Assembly (NCBI GenBank): GCA_020746105.1
Contig: CM036618.1
Span: 92,064,122-92,128,121 of the forward strand
From: Trogon surrucura
Taxonomy: Eukaryota; Chordata; Aves; Trogoniformes; Trogonidae
DNA: 64,000 nucleotides
Direction of reading: 5' to 3'
Shown: positions 1 to 11,930 of the stretch, in pieces
Layout: every line of letters starts with the position of its first letter
Numbering within the stretch: the first letter of the stretch is position 1
The notes under the pieces: model-generated
Told to the model about the DNA's origin: nothing
Database searches by the model: none
Seen by the model: the letters and a program-made list of their open reading frames with translations, nothing else
Position numbers and translations under genes: made by a program

Positions 1-3000
1 CTGAAAACTCATGAACTTCTCTCAAGCAAAAATATTACTGCCTCTATATTATCTAGGTTTGCTTTTGGAAAGATTATTTTACACCCAAGTTTTCAAGCAA
101 CCAGTCCTTTTTTAGTAGGATTAAGCTAAGCAAGTCAAGGAGAAAGCCTGTTTTTAAATCTGGATTCTTTGTGCACCGTCTTTAGATTCACTTGCTCTCT
201 GAAATGTTGTAGTGGTCTATATATATGCTAAGAGTTAGTGTTGCTGTACTAAATTTTTTTTCTTCATGTCTGAAGTTAAAAGGTATATATTGTACTCCTT
301 ATTCTGGGACACTAAGCCAACGGAGATACTCACAAAGTGCTGCTCCTGTTAAGCCATAAAGTAATTAGTTGTGTAGGAAAAACTGGCTGTTTCTGGTTTC
401 CATTATTAACTAAGCTGATGAGCTGATACGTAGTGTTTTGGTGGAGTTTAATTATTTTTTCTGGTATCTCTAATAGAAGTATAAATCAAGCGTGTTGATT
501 TTTGTTTGTTGTCGAAGGTTCTTTGTCGAAGTTATTTCTGCAGAGGCGTTTACCAGGTCACAACAGTGAATAAGTGCTTTATTAGTTCCATTAGCTTTAG
601 TTGGTTCTTTAGATCTGCTGAAGTGACCTTTTTACATCAGGGATCTTGTACTGACACAAACAGGATTAGAGCTACCTTCCCTTTATCTTTTTAAGACAGG
701 ATACCCTGTAGGCACAAACACACGGTTTCCCGGGATGTTATTTATCTGAAAATCCCTGGTGATGAAAACAGCTATACTGCATTTTATGTATGTACTTTTA
801 ATAAATGAAAAATTACCTGGATGAATTTCAAGAAACAATTAAAACTCACTAATAACCTTTGGAAATTGCTGTCCTTTGATCCTGCATGGATTTACTACTT
901 TTATGACATAACATCAGGCAAAAAACATGTTCTATGTCCAAACTGTATGTAGATGTATGTCACGAGGCTTTGGAAGCTCCTGACCCCCAAAGATAGACTT
1001 TTGGAAAGTGTAACTGCTTGCTGTTGTCCCCCCTTTTCCTGGCTCTGCCTGCAAATGGAAGCATTCTACTCTTGTGATGACTTAAAACAAAGGATAATCC
1101 TTATTTCTCAACTCTGTGGTATGAAAAAGTAGATCTAGTTGTTTATCTAGTTCAGCTAAAAAACTGTTGTACATTTGAAAGGTTTAGATGATAAAAGTGT
1201 TCTTGGCCTAATACAAATATTATTTCTACATCCAAAGCTTTCCACCGCTTATCTTTTCACCATTAGTGGTACAGCACAATGTGTACTTATGTTTCCGTCT
1301 TGCATCTCATCCGGGCTTCCCAGCTGTGACAGGGAGCATGCTGTTATTACCTCGCTTGAATTTAGATGGCTGCTGTGGAATAGATCTTGGATAAACTTCT
1401 TGGTTTTGCTTTTTTTGCCTGACTCTCCATCTTTAAGATCGCTGAATTCTGTGGCATAATTTAGTAAGAGCAGTCCCTGTGGTGTTTCAGGGAGTGTATC
1501 CTCTGGCCAGTACAGAGCTGCTTGCTGCTCATTTAGCACACCAAAAGAGCTTCTGCTGAGAAATCCATGTACTGAAGGTGGAGTCTGGATTTAATCTTGA
1601 ATTTTCTAGGCTTGCCTGTCATAAAGTACTATATGTTTTATGCTTCTTTTCAAGTAAATTTAGAAGGCTTTTTGTAAATATGGTTAAGAAGGTTATTGTG
1701 CAATAAATGTTTGCCCATTCAAACACATGAAGACAATTTATTTGCATACAAGGAGTGTGTGGAGCTTTTTGCATCTAATGCTTGGGCAAAGTCAGTATCA
1801 TGCTGCATCTGCTTGTAGTTGCTTACATATGAAATCAGTGCATATTACAGAGGGTTAAAATGCTCTGGCTTGCACACTTGTTGGTGCCTGCAAGGAGAGA
1901 ATTCAAATTTACATTGTTTACTATAGAGGAGATGGGTATCCTTAAGCTCAAGGATTTCTGATCTCATCAAATTTGAGATGTGCTCGTCGTCCATTTACGT
2001 TGCTGTTCTTGGAAGCAATTATGCTTCATTGTATCTTGTGATAGTTCTTTCCATAAACTGATTATGTAGTATGCAGAAAAACTATTTCCTTTTTAGTCTA
2101 TAATTTATTGTGTTTCATTTTGAGTTAAGGGTTGTTATTGTATCTTTGTCATGTGTTCCCTAAAGAATTTTCTCGGGAACTGAGCAGAGTCTGGCTTTTC
2201 CCTCCCTACGCACTTCATGAACTCTCTTTTTAGCTTTGTGGGTGTCGGTGCCTTTAAAAGCCTTTCTTGTTATTTTCCCTCAGCTCTTTACACTCAATGG
2301 TTCTTTGGGTTTTGTTTTTTTCATCCCATTTTGGATGCTGGAAACCTTCACCAGACTGATGCTGGAGTCTCTTGGTTGGTTGACTGCAGTCAGCATAGAC
2401 ACCAGTCACGTGGTGGTGAGTTCTGGTTGCTTCCGATGCACATTGTTGTGTTCATCAGTGCTCGATTTCATCTACAGTCCAGATACTCTGAGTCCTCCTC
2501 TCTTCCTGTCTAGCCACTATTAATTGCCTTGTTATTTTGGTGCCTTTTCCGACTTGTACATAAATCTAATATATGAACAGGTTATAAACCTATGATATAT
2601 TCCTTATTTCTGAATCCCTCTGAGAAGCTCTGCTTGTACCAGCAAGGTCATACTTTTAAAACCCTTCTTAGCCATACCAAGCTGTAGTGACCGTAAACAG
2701 TTGTGCTACTCCATCTGCATCTACACAAGAACGTGGTGTAGTTATTTGTTAATTGCATTTATTTTTTTCATGCTCGTGTCTTATTCTGTCAGAATCTCAA
2801 GTGTAGACCAAGGTTTTAGGTTCTTTACTGGCATATTTACTTTTATTTAGTCATTAGACTCCTAAATGACAGACTTCTGCTTAATTCAGACACGACTGTA
2901 AGTTTATTCTCAGAATTAATTTAGTTTGTGTAAATATGTTCTTGCTAGTCTAGAAGACCAAATTAGATTTGAGAACTTTCTGAATTACTGTTACAAATTT

Positions 3001-4938
3001 TGTGTAGTTATAGTTACTTCTAAGTTATTTAATTGATCTATTATCAAACCATGTATGTGTTGGTAGACTCCAAGAAGACATTCTGTAATTAACATATGTC
3101 CAAGGAAAAGGTATGTCTGTTCTATTCCAAATCTTCTCCCATTCTAAGCTTGCAACTCTGTTTTATAATTTAGGGTTTCTTGGTACCCTCTTGTAAGATA
3201 AGTCTTCAAAGACGTTTTTGAGTTTCAGATAAATTATGTCAACCAACTGCGCTCTTTGTCTGCTGTTTTGTTTAACATGCTCAAGAATTTGAGTAGATTA
3301 GTGATGCATGGTTTTGCTTTGCTGCAGCTGTGCTCATTTGCCTTTATTGTATAACATGAATTGTGGGAGTTTGTTTCTTTTTTTAATTGTCATTTCAGCA
3401 TACTTTTCTAATACCAAAGTCTGTCTCATGGGTGGACAGATTAGAAATTATCACTAGTTAGTATGCCTTTATCAGAGTAAATTTTTTTTTCTTACATAGT
3501 GTTAATGTATATTCAATAACATGCCACTAGCCCTATGAAAACAAAAGCTGTTTTTTCTGTAAAAAATGGAATATGAAGTGGGAGGGCATATAATATGCTA
3601 ATTTACTAAAAATTTTGTATTGAGTTTACTCAGTGCTCTGGCTAAGTAAGTTTGCCATTAACTAAGGAATTTCATCTTGATTTATTGTTGCAAAATAGTG
3701 TATTCCTGAAGGTCAAATTTTTAATGCAAGTATTTGTGACATTAGCAGCCACTCTTTTAAAAAGCTGCATTATTAATGATTTTGTTATCCTCTCTGATTT
3801 CCAAAAGACACTGACCCAGTATCTTACATGAATGTAATATTATCAAACATATTTTCCTGGGGAAAAAAAAAAAAACGCAAACCAAAATCAATGAAAGCTA
3901 GTGAAAAAAAACAAGTCAGCAACACACCCAGGTTTGTTTTTTACCTTTGTTTTGATTTTTGTGTGTGTGTGTGTCCTTGAACTTCACTGGTAAGAGATGC
4001 CTCAAAAGTTGAAGGTGTATATATGGCTGAGAACCTGAATAAAATAAACAGGGTGTTGGAATAATTGATCTGGATTTGTGAAGACCTTCACTGGTTGAGT
4101 GTTGGTGAAAGTATGCATAAGATAAGGAATGATTTGTAGCTTGTAGTTGTTCATTTGGTGCAAGGTGAAAAGGGAATTTTGTGAGTTGCTGTTACTGCAA
4201 GGCCACAGACTTATGTCTTTGTTGTTCGTTCTTATTTCATATTGAATTTTCTTATTCATGCATACTATTTCCTTAATTGTTGGTTTACTTTGGGGATAGT
4301 TGAGACTTAATACTCAGAAGACCATTTATTTATTTTAGATTTGCATTAGTTGTGTCTCGATGGCACTTTCGGTGCAAGGTGGAACAAGTTTTCTATGTTC
4401 ATTCTAACAAAAAGATCTAGGAGGCAAGCTTTCCCTCTCTTCACTGGTAAAATCACCATTTATCTAATTTAATTCCTTTTGAGAAGTACTCTTTAAATTT
4501 AATCGCTATTAATCTCTATTCTGAGAAATGTTTATCTGCTGTTGCATAACTTGCAAGAATGGTAGCTTCCATCAGGTTGTGTGGTTGAATGATTTACTGA
4601 CTTATTTTTGCTCTGTATCTGAATATTTAGCCAACAGATACATTTTTTTTCTTAAATCCTTCTGGTTTTTGACATCTAGGACATGAAGCATCGCTTATCA
4701 GTCTAGAAAGCTCACTGTACCTCTTTTCTTTAGAAACCTGGAATAATGTTCATTATCTATACGTTTCAGTTTATTGTACATGGAAGATGATTCAGTGGAG
4801 TCATAGTTGCCCCGATTTGACAATTTGTTTCAAAGAGCTTTAGTTCAGCTGCTACACCAGCATGTGCCGGTAAAAGGATTCTAGTCAATGACCAGTTCAG
4901 TGGAGTCTGCAAATGCAGGGCTAGCTTTTAAGTTGGCA

Positions 4939-4974
4939 TATCCATAGTATCCATAGTATCCATAGTTATGGATA
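4939..4974. repeat. Three copies of TATCCATAG plus an inverted copy
   Basis: Three consecutive copies of the 9-mer TATCCATAG occupy 4939-4965. The last copy is followed at once by TTATGGATA, so TATCCATA-GT-TATGGATA forms an 8-bp inverted repeat with a 2-base centre. It is probably a small replication-slippage repeat. Confidence 0.85.
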
Positions 4975-6984
4975 AAAGTTTTACAGAAATGTGAAAAACT
5001 CTATAAACTATTTTGATTCCCCGTCTACCCTTTTTTATCTTGATAAAGGTTAAATATCTTTATTAAGATTTATTACAAGTCAAATCAACTTAATTATGAT
5101 CAACTAAGTTCTTGTCTATGGCATAAATGATGTCTTAAGCTGTTAAAGGAATACGAAAGGTAAAAATTAGTAACTTTTAAAGGTATTGCTTGTAAATAAA
5201 TGATATCCAGACCATGATCTTTGCAAACTTTTGCCTGGGGAAAAATGTATCGCAAAGATATAAAGGCAAGGCAGGTTTATCATGAAAACTAATGCGGCCT
5301 TGGTTATTCTAGAGCAGACAGGTCTCAGTGCTTGCACTGTACTTCAGGGACAGGATTTTAATTGTGCATTAAAAGTACATTTTGGTACACAAAATCAATT
5401 TTGTGCATAATTTTTGCAGTGATGAAAAGCTTAAATGCTTTCTCTCATCTCATGACTGGTAGGGCATTGTGAAACAGGCCATGCTTCATTAATGTTGGGT
5501 ATGATAATGTAAAGGGCATTGAAGAAATCCCATCTGTTCATCATCAGCTGGGAAATTAAACTTTTTCATATATCTTAAAAAAAAAATCAGAGAAGCAATG
5601 TAAGGAAGAAACAGCTGGCAAAGGTCAGGCTGAACTAGCAATTGAATTTTAATAATTTATGGGGGGAGTATTTAGTTCTATTTTCATGCCTTTTGAACTG
5701 TCCTGCATATTTTCTTTATTATCTCATAGTTTTAGGAAATGCTGGATTTTCTTTTCCTTTTGAATGTTTAACTTTGAGAGGAGATATGAAGATTTGTATA
5801 AAACAATAGTGTTAGTGATTTAAGTTTGTTTTTTTTTTTTAAGCATTGCTAGCTAAAAGCCAAGCATGGGAGCATCAGACTTACAGTAAATAAAATGAAG
5901 AAAGCAGACTGAGTCAGACTTGTTTTATTTAGTCTAGACACTACTTCCCATGCCAAACGTTGCTGGTTTCATTTCAGCTTGCAAGAGTTACTCTGATACA
6001 TGGCATTTCTGGTTTGCTTTTATCAAGCAAGAGAGGTTTCTCTTGCATGATAGTTAGCTGCAAATGTTTGTTCTCCCTCTATAGTGCTATTATAATCTTA
6101 TTAGTATTTATTATATTGTTTTTGTTGAAAATTCAGTTAGACATTTGTCTGCCTAGTGTACAATTCAGTAATGGAAAGGGGTTTTTGTCAAGTTTATTAA
6201 GTTAACATCAGTTTTGACCATCTAACTACAAACTACCACATAAATTAGTGACATAAGCCCATGTAGTGTAAAAATCTTGTGTAGTCTTGGCTGTTTCATG
6301 CAAAACTTACAGATTGGAATGAACGACTACATCTTTTTAACTAGTGTTAAAGGAAGCTTTAGTAGTAATTCACTGTTTTGTATTGCAACAATGCCCAGGG
6401 GTTCCACTGAGTTACGTGGTGTTCAGATGGGCAGTAAACAACATACTAAAGTTGGGAAGCAATAAAATCTCTTCAGTTATGGTGATGGTTGTTATTAATA
6501 GATAAGAACTATTTATCTCTTAAATGTAGTGGCTATGAGTTGGTGAGTATGCCCTCCATGTATTTGTTCTAAATTATAAAAACCTGATTTAGAGTATTTG
6601 TGACCTACTTTGAGCATCCTCTTGTGGGCTGTGGCAGCAAGATAACACCAACTATTCCTAATGGCTTTGAACCTTGAGTAGTGTTATGAAGAAATCAGTC
6701 TACCCTGCTTCCTATTTATTAATTTGGATATTCCAGTACTGGGAATAGATGAAAATGTTCCATTCGGTGCCTGTGTTGGCCACCCCAGTGTACTCTGACT
6801 AGAGATTAAACTGCCTCAGCTATTTCCCTTGGGACAGCTAAATGAATCTGAGCATACTGGCAGTCTTGGCTTTTGCTTTGTGCCAGGGACCTTTGGTGCA
6901 GGTGACGCGACTGTGGGTGCAGCACCCGAGTCCCATGCAAAGACAGGACCAGCATGAGGGGCTCAGGCAGAGCTCCAGATCTTA

Positions 6985-7091
6985 CAGAATCATAGAACGC
7001 ATAGGGCTGGAAGACACCTCTAAGGGTCATCTAGTCCAACCCTCCTGCAGTAAGCAGGGACATCTTTAACTAGATGAGGTTGCTCAGAGCA
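6985..7091 (-). mobile_element. CR1 LINE fragment, 3' end
   Basis: The + strand reads like the reverse complement of a CR1 3' end: a CAGAATCATAGAA start, then GGGCTGGAAGACACCTCTAA, then CATCTAGTCCAACCCTCCTG and a GATGAGGTTGCTCAGAGC end. Only about 107 bp remain, so the copy is heavily 5' truncated, as is usual for CR1. It lies antisense to LTBP1. The right edge is approximate. Confidence 0.9.
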
Positions 7092-10000
7092 ACTTGGCAG
7101 AGGCCACCCTACAGGAAAGGGAAGCAGCAGTAGTAATCCTGGGTCGGTATTAGAGTTGTTCGGCAAGCTGGCACCGATAATCATAGCAACAACTGCTGCT
7201 TTTTAGAGGAAAGGGAATACATTATAGTTGAGCTGTTAAGATAACTTCTGAAGGCTCAGTAGGAACTGGGGTGATGCTTGTTACCAGACTAGGCTTGAAA
7301 TGTTCCATTGTGATGTCTCATATTTGAATTAATAATGTAATGATTACAATGTATAATGTAATACCTCACATATATGTTACAATAAAAAAACGTGCTGCCA
7401 TATTTTCTCCGAGGCTTAGGTTCTCCTCTGTCTTCTGAGGTCGATTAGAAGGACTAGGTCTGAAGATTTCTTTTCAAAGGGATCAATAAATGGACAGAAC
7501 CCAAAACCACTCACTGTGTTGCTGAGCTCACTAGAAATCATATCTTTTAAGCCTGCAGTGCTGAAGGATCCCCTAAGTGCTGGTCTAGAAAGAAAAATTC
7601 TGAGTCTTCCCTTAGCATCTCTACCCAAGCTGTTGATAGAGCTGTGTGACTGGTCTCATATAACTTCATAATGTAGTTAGGTGAGTATCCGTGATTCTAG
7701 TAGAAGATACAGCATCTCAGTTAGCTATTCGAGATTCTTTTGATTATGAACTAACATCTTTAAAAACTAGGTCATTATGAGGAACGTGAATATCAAAAGG
7801 TCAGAAGAGAATTTAAAATGCTTTGACTGTTGACCATATCATCTCCTACTGGAGCTGCACTTCTCATGAGCAAGGCCAGTCAAGCTGCTCAGATGGCTGG
7901 CAAAATCCTGCTTACAGTTAACTCACATCCCTACTATGAGCGGATGTCCAATAGTGGCTAACTTCTACACATTTGGAGTACTTTTGTGCCTACCTGCACT
8001 CAAGATCCTTAGCATACACCAAGATGATCAAAACTGAGCTTAAGCGTGCAAGAAAAAAGATCTTATCTAAGTCTTAGCTTTTGTTTCATGCAACTGTTGT
8101 GAGCATACACCTCGATACAAGAATAGGTGATTTACTCTGTACTGAACCTAAGATTAACACTTTGCACATCAGGAGAAAGTGAACTTTAAAGAACTGGAGT
8201 TTCTAGAATAAAGAGTAGAACTCTCCTGTGTACTGCTGAGTAAACCACTCTCTCACAAAACAAAGGTTACTTTTGTACTGCCTTAATAATTAACATTAAT
8301 ACTTAATGCGAGCTAAGTTAAGGAAGAAAATGACAATAGCTGAGAAAGGAGGCAAAGGCAACTTTTATTAATTCTAGTGGTAAAACTTTCTGTACTATTT
8401 TGACCTCTGTCATGGCTTGCTTATACATCATGCGAGAAAAATTCAGTATAGGCGCCCCTATATCCAGGTACAGAAATGGGTGTCCTTATACGTAGGCATC
8501 AAATAAGATCTGTAGGAGGAAACAGCTTGTGCAGGAAGGATTGTAATGACTCTTGAAGGAAATTAAATTCATATGGAAGTAGTACTGAAGGCAGTGACTT
8601 GAGCTTTATTGCAGGCTGAGGTCTGCCTGGTGATACTTCTTATCAGATCATGTTGAATTCTGAGCTTGACCTCCAACATCCCTGAGGCCTCTCTTTGATC
8701 TGCTGGGAGGAAACCTAAAGACAACATGTGAAGTAGAGTATTCTCTCTTAGTCTAGGGAAAGGGCATTTTCTGAATATAATGAGAATGTGTAAGCACTGT
8801 ATTAGAAAAATTGACTTGAGCATAGGCTGACGAGTTATGTTTCTGTTGTGTATAAGAGTCCTAGAGTGTCTCTGTTAATGGATGTGCTTTTTTTTCAAAC
8901 TGATCCAAGTTAACAAGAGCATCTGTGTAGGACAAAACCCCATTGTCTGTTCTAACCACAAATCCATTGGCCACAGCAGTTACTAAGCATCCTCAAATAA
9001 CATGACTAAGGAATCAGGCATTGCTTTGGAGATAGGAGCTGGCTCAGGCTCCACATGTTTGAGAACAATACAATAATCATCTGACTTCTCACTCGGCTGA
9101 AACTCTTCATTCTCACCACTGTGGGGAAGTGCTGCTCAGCTGTCCTCTGTGATCCAGGGCCCATGCCTTTTTCTCAGGGCACGGTTATTGACTCTGCAGA
9201 GCTGTGACTCTCTGAGGGACAGTTGTTACAAATCCCATAAATTTCCTATTTTTTTCACTTGTGCAGACTGAACTTATTACAGATCTTTAATCAAGAAGAA
9301 AGTGAGGGAGGCTTATAGCATCCCACTCTATGCCTTCATTTAAACAAAGGACAGTGTAGTCTTGGGAGCCACTGTTATTAAGTTAGGAATTGGTATAGAG
9401 TGTGTATCTCTGCTAAGTGGTCTACACTAGCTACAACTTCTTGAAGACTTACTGTTAGTAGGTATGTTACCTGAAGGTGTGCTCCTACATGCTAGGCAGT
9501 GGAACTCTGCAACTCAGGGACCCAAAGCAGATCACGGTTTTATCACACTTGGTTAAGAGGTGCACAGTTTGCTCCCTTGTTTGTTTATTGTTGGGTACCA
9601 CTGTGGAAGAGTGAAGGCCAGTAAAGAAATGTTTCCTACTGCTAATAGTGGCTAAATAACCATGTTGAGAGGAGGAGAAGAGAAGTTCTGTTGAAAGTTG
9701 GCAAGGTCTTGTGCCGTGAGAAGCTGCGGTCTTAGGGAGGAATCTGACAATATGAGTAAGGAACTAGCATTGGCAGTGAGAATCAGCGAGCTTGAAGGAA
9801 TCAACTTGTTTAACAGGAAGGGAAAAGTTTTGCTGTTAAAGGAGGCCATGTGGTTATGGGACATTTGGCAGAGATGTTCAATACTGCAGGCAAAGACAAA
9901 GTGGATGGGGGAAGTAATGTGGAGCTCGGAAACAGCGACAGACCTGATGAGATGGGAGACAGGGTGAAAAAGGGGAGAGAGGAGCAGTGCTCTGCCGTGG

Positions 10001-10489
10001 GGGGATACGGTGGGGCAGGAAGCAGGTTTTCTGGGAACAGAGGGAGGAAGTCAGTTTGTCTTAGGACCTACCTGACATACCTGGTGTGAAATGACACTTG
10101 TAATACATGGAGAGGGGTTTGAATGCACCGCTGCTTCTGTGACCAGTCGGGAAAGCTCTATGTGCTACTGAAGTTGAGCTTCAACTCGTGATTGAGGAGG
10201 GCTTTTTCCTCTTCCTCCCTGTGTTCTGAGCTGTCAGTGATACTCACGTCAAAAAGTGATATAATCCCTGTAGTCTTTGTGTTACGTGTTTGAGCTGACA
10301 AGACAAGAATGCTAAACACATGGAAAATCAGGTCTGAACTGGAAGCTAGTAAGTTTCCCAAACTGTATTTTGAGAACTTGGAGTACAGATGAATTTGTTT
10401 TTAACGTTTTACCAGTAGTTTCTAAGTCCAGTTTAGTAATTCTTACATCATTCTCTCTTCTGTTTTTTATTTTTTATTTCTGAAAACAG

Positions 10490-10665
10490 GATGATACCTC
10501 TTTCATCTCAGACACTGATGATGAATCTTCATCATGACCAAACACAGGAATATGTGATCAAACCCAAATACTATCCAGTGAAAAAAGTACTTTCAGGAGA
10601 ACAGTCCACCGAGGGCTCATTACCACTGAGACTGAGCCAGGATCAACTTGCATCAACTTTTCAAT
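10490..10665 (+). CDS. LTBP1: LTBP1 exon specific to the long isoform (LTBP1L)
   Basis: This is an internal coding exon of latent TGF-beta-binding protein 1, a secreted matrix glycoprotein that stores latent TGF-beta. It is bounded by an acceptor (pyrimidine-rich tract, then CAG ending at 10489) and a donor (T followed by GTGAGT at 10666). It opens with one G that completes a codon, then reads 58 codons from 10491; the ATG at 10491 is an internal codon, not a start. The peptide contains PLSSQ, QTQEYV, KPKY and SGEQSTEGS, which I recognise from the N-terminal linker of vertebrate LTBP1L; the exon has no cysteines. The final T leaves phase 1 and joins TG at 27244-27245 to make a leucine codon, giving FQLGNHTG (human has a near-identical FQLSNHTG). 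Recognition of the family is from memory; the splice phases are seen directly. Confidence 0.95.
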
Positions 10666-11811
10666 GTGAGTACAATGGCAAAAAGCATATTCTTTTCTCT
10701 TCCTGCCCCTACCTCTTCACCCCAAAAGTCCCCTGCCCTGTTTGTTTTTTTTTTTAAGGTCTTGAAAATTTCTTTTGTTCATCTGAATTGCAGTAACACT
10801 TCAAGACAGAAAAAGTTTAAAGCAATTAAACATGAGACAATCCTTAGGTTAGCAGATGATCCAACTTTCTTCCTGTAGAGAGGCAAAACAGATATCCTGA
10901 ATGAAGAAAAAAAATTAATTCACTGCTGGAATTTCATAATGCTATTTCTAGATGCTAGTTTTTCCTTCAGATACAAGGTGCTTTGTGAACACTCAATAGA
11001 GTAGGCATTAACCATGAGTGTAGTCAGCATAAGATGACAATTGCCTTTATTTCACTATGATAGGTACCCTTCTTGGAAAGCTGGATTGTGGTCTCATTGG
11101 TGATTATTTTTCTCTATATTTAATTCATTATGTGTTTATGAACTTCTGCACAGTATGGAGGCTGCATGAGAGTTTCTGCTTCATATTTATGAAAAAAGGA
11201 TTGTGTAGGTGCCCAGCTTGTGGCCTTGGCTCATGCCCCGTTGTGTGGGGAGCTCGAGGACATGTTCTGGCTTAAAAAATGAAGAGCCTGATGAATTATG
11301 GGTTAGGTATTACAGAGTGTCTGCTGACTTGATTTGGAGAAATGTTCCTGCAGTTAAATCATGGACTGATTAACATGGAGACCTAAGGTACTTGTAGTCA
11401 GTCTCCTGACGGACTTCCTCTGCTGTAGCACAGAGAAATATATTCTGCAGAGGATTTTGGGAAGAACCTTTCCGTCTGCATCTTTAAATGTTTTCTTTGT
11501 ACGAGTATTTTTGTGTTTCTGCATTTCACATCTTTATGATCTGTCCATTGGTGTTGAAATTTCTGATACTGGGCTTTTGAGCAGCCTGAAGAAGGTCACT
11601 TTACCTATTTTACTTCCACTTTGATGTTTGTGAGGTAGGAGTTTGCAATTGCAACTTCTGATGAAACACTATAGATACCTGCTGGTACAGAGTGCAGTTT
11701 GAGCTGTGTGTTACTAGAGTTTAAGTCTGTATGTCCCTAACCTGAACAGGAGACTTGGAACATGGCCAGCTCTATCTTATTTAGGGTGGCTTCTGGTTTG
11801 TAGAGGTGCTG

Positions 11812-11930
11812 GAATCACAGAATGCGTTGGACTGGAAGGCACCTTTAAAGGTCTTCTAGTCTGACCCCTCTGCAGTGAGCAGGGACATCTTGAACTAGAT
11901 CAGGTTGCTCAGAACCCCATCAAGCCTGGG
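11812..11930 (-). mobile_element. CR1 LINE fragment, 3' end
   Basis: Reverse-complement CR1 3' end: GGAATCACAGAATGCGTTGG, then GGCACCTTTAAAGGTC, TCTAGTCTGACCCC and CAGGTTGCTCAGAACCCCAT. About 120 bp are retained, and the element is antisense to LTBP1. It is diverged from the copy at 6985, so the two are independent insertions. Confidence 0.9.

Larger units (their letters stand above)
1..10489 (+). other. LTBP1: Intron of LTBP1 long isoform (5' part outside window)
   Basis: This stretch lies upstream of the first recognisable LTBP1 exon and is read as intron of the long isoform. The acceptor is a pyrimidine-rich run ending in CAG at 10487-10489. I looked for the preceding long-isoform exon, which in other vertebrates encodes a cysteine-rich EGF-like segment, and did not find it; it is probably further upstream. 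The stretch contains a CR1 3' fragment at 6985-7091, a short nonamer tandem repeat at 4939-4965, short poly-A/T and GT runs, and one antisense coding-like ORF near 1249-1591 listed under findings. The rest looks like ordinary AT-rich intron. Confidence 0.8.

Noticed and set aside
4939..4974. CRISPR-like array
   Set aside because: Units are 9 bp without spacers, in a vertebrate genome. It is a simple tandem repeat.
10491..10757. ATG at 10491 as a translation start
   Set aside because: It is an internal Met codon one base after a splice acceptor. The matching LTBP1L residues run across the exon, and the frame past 10665 is intron.
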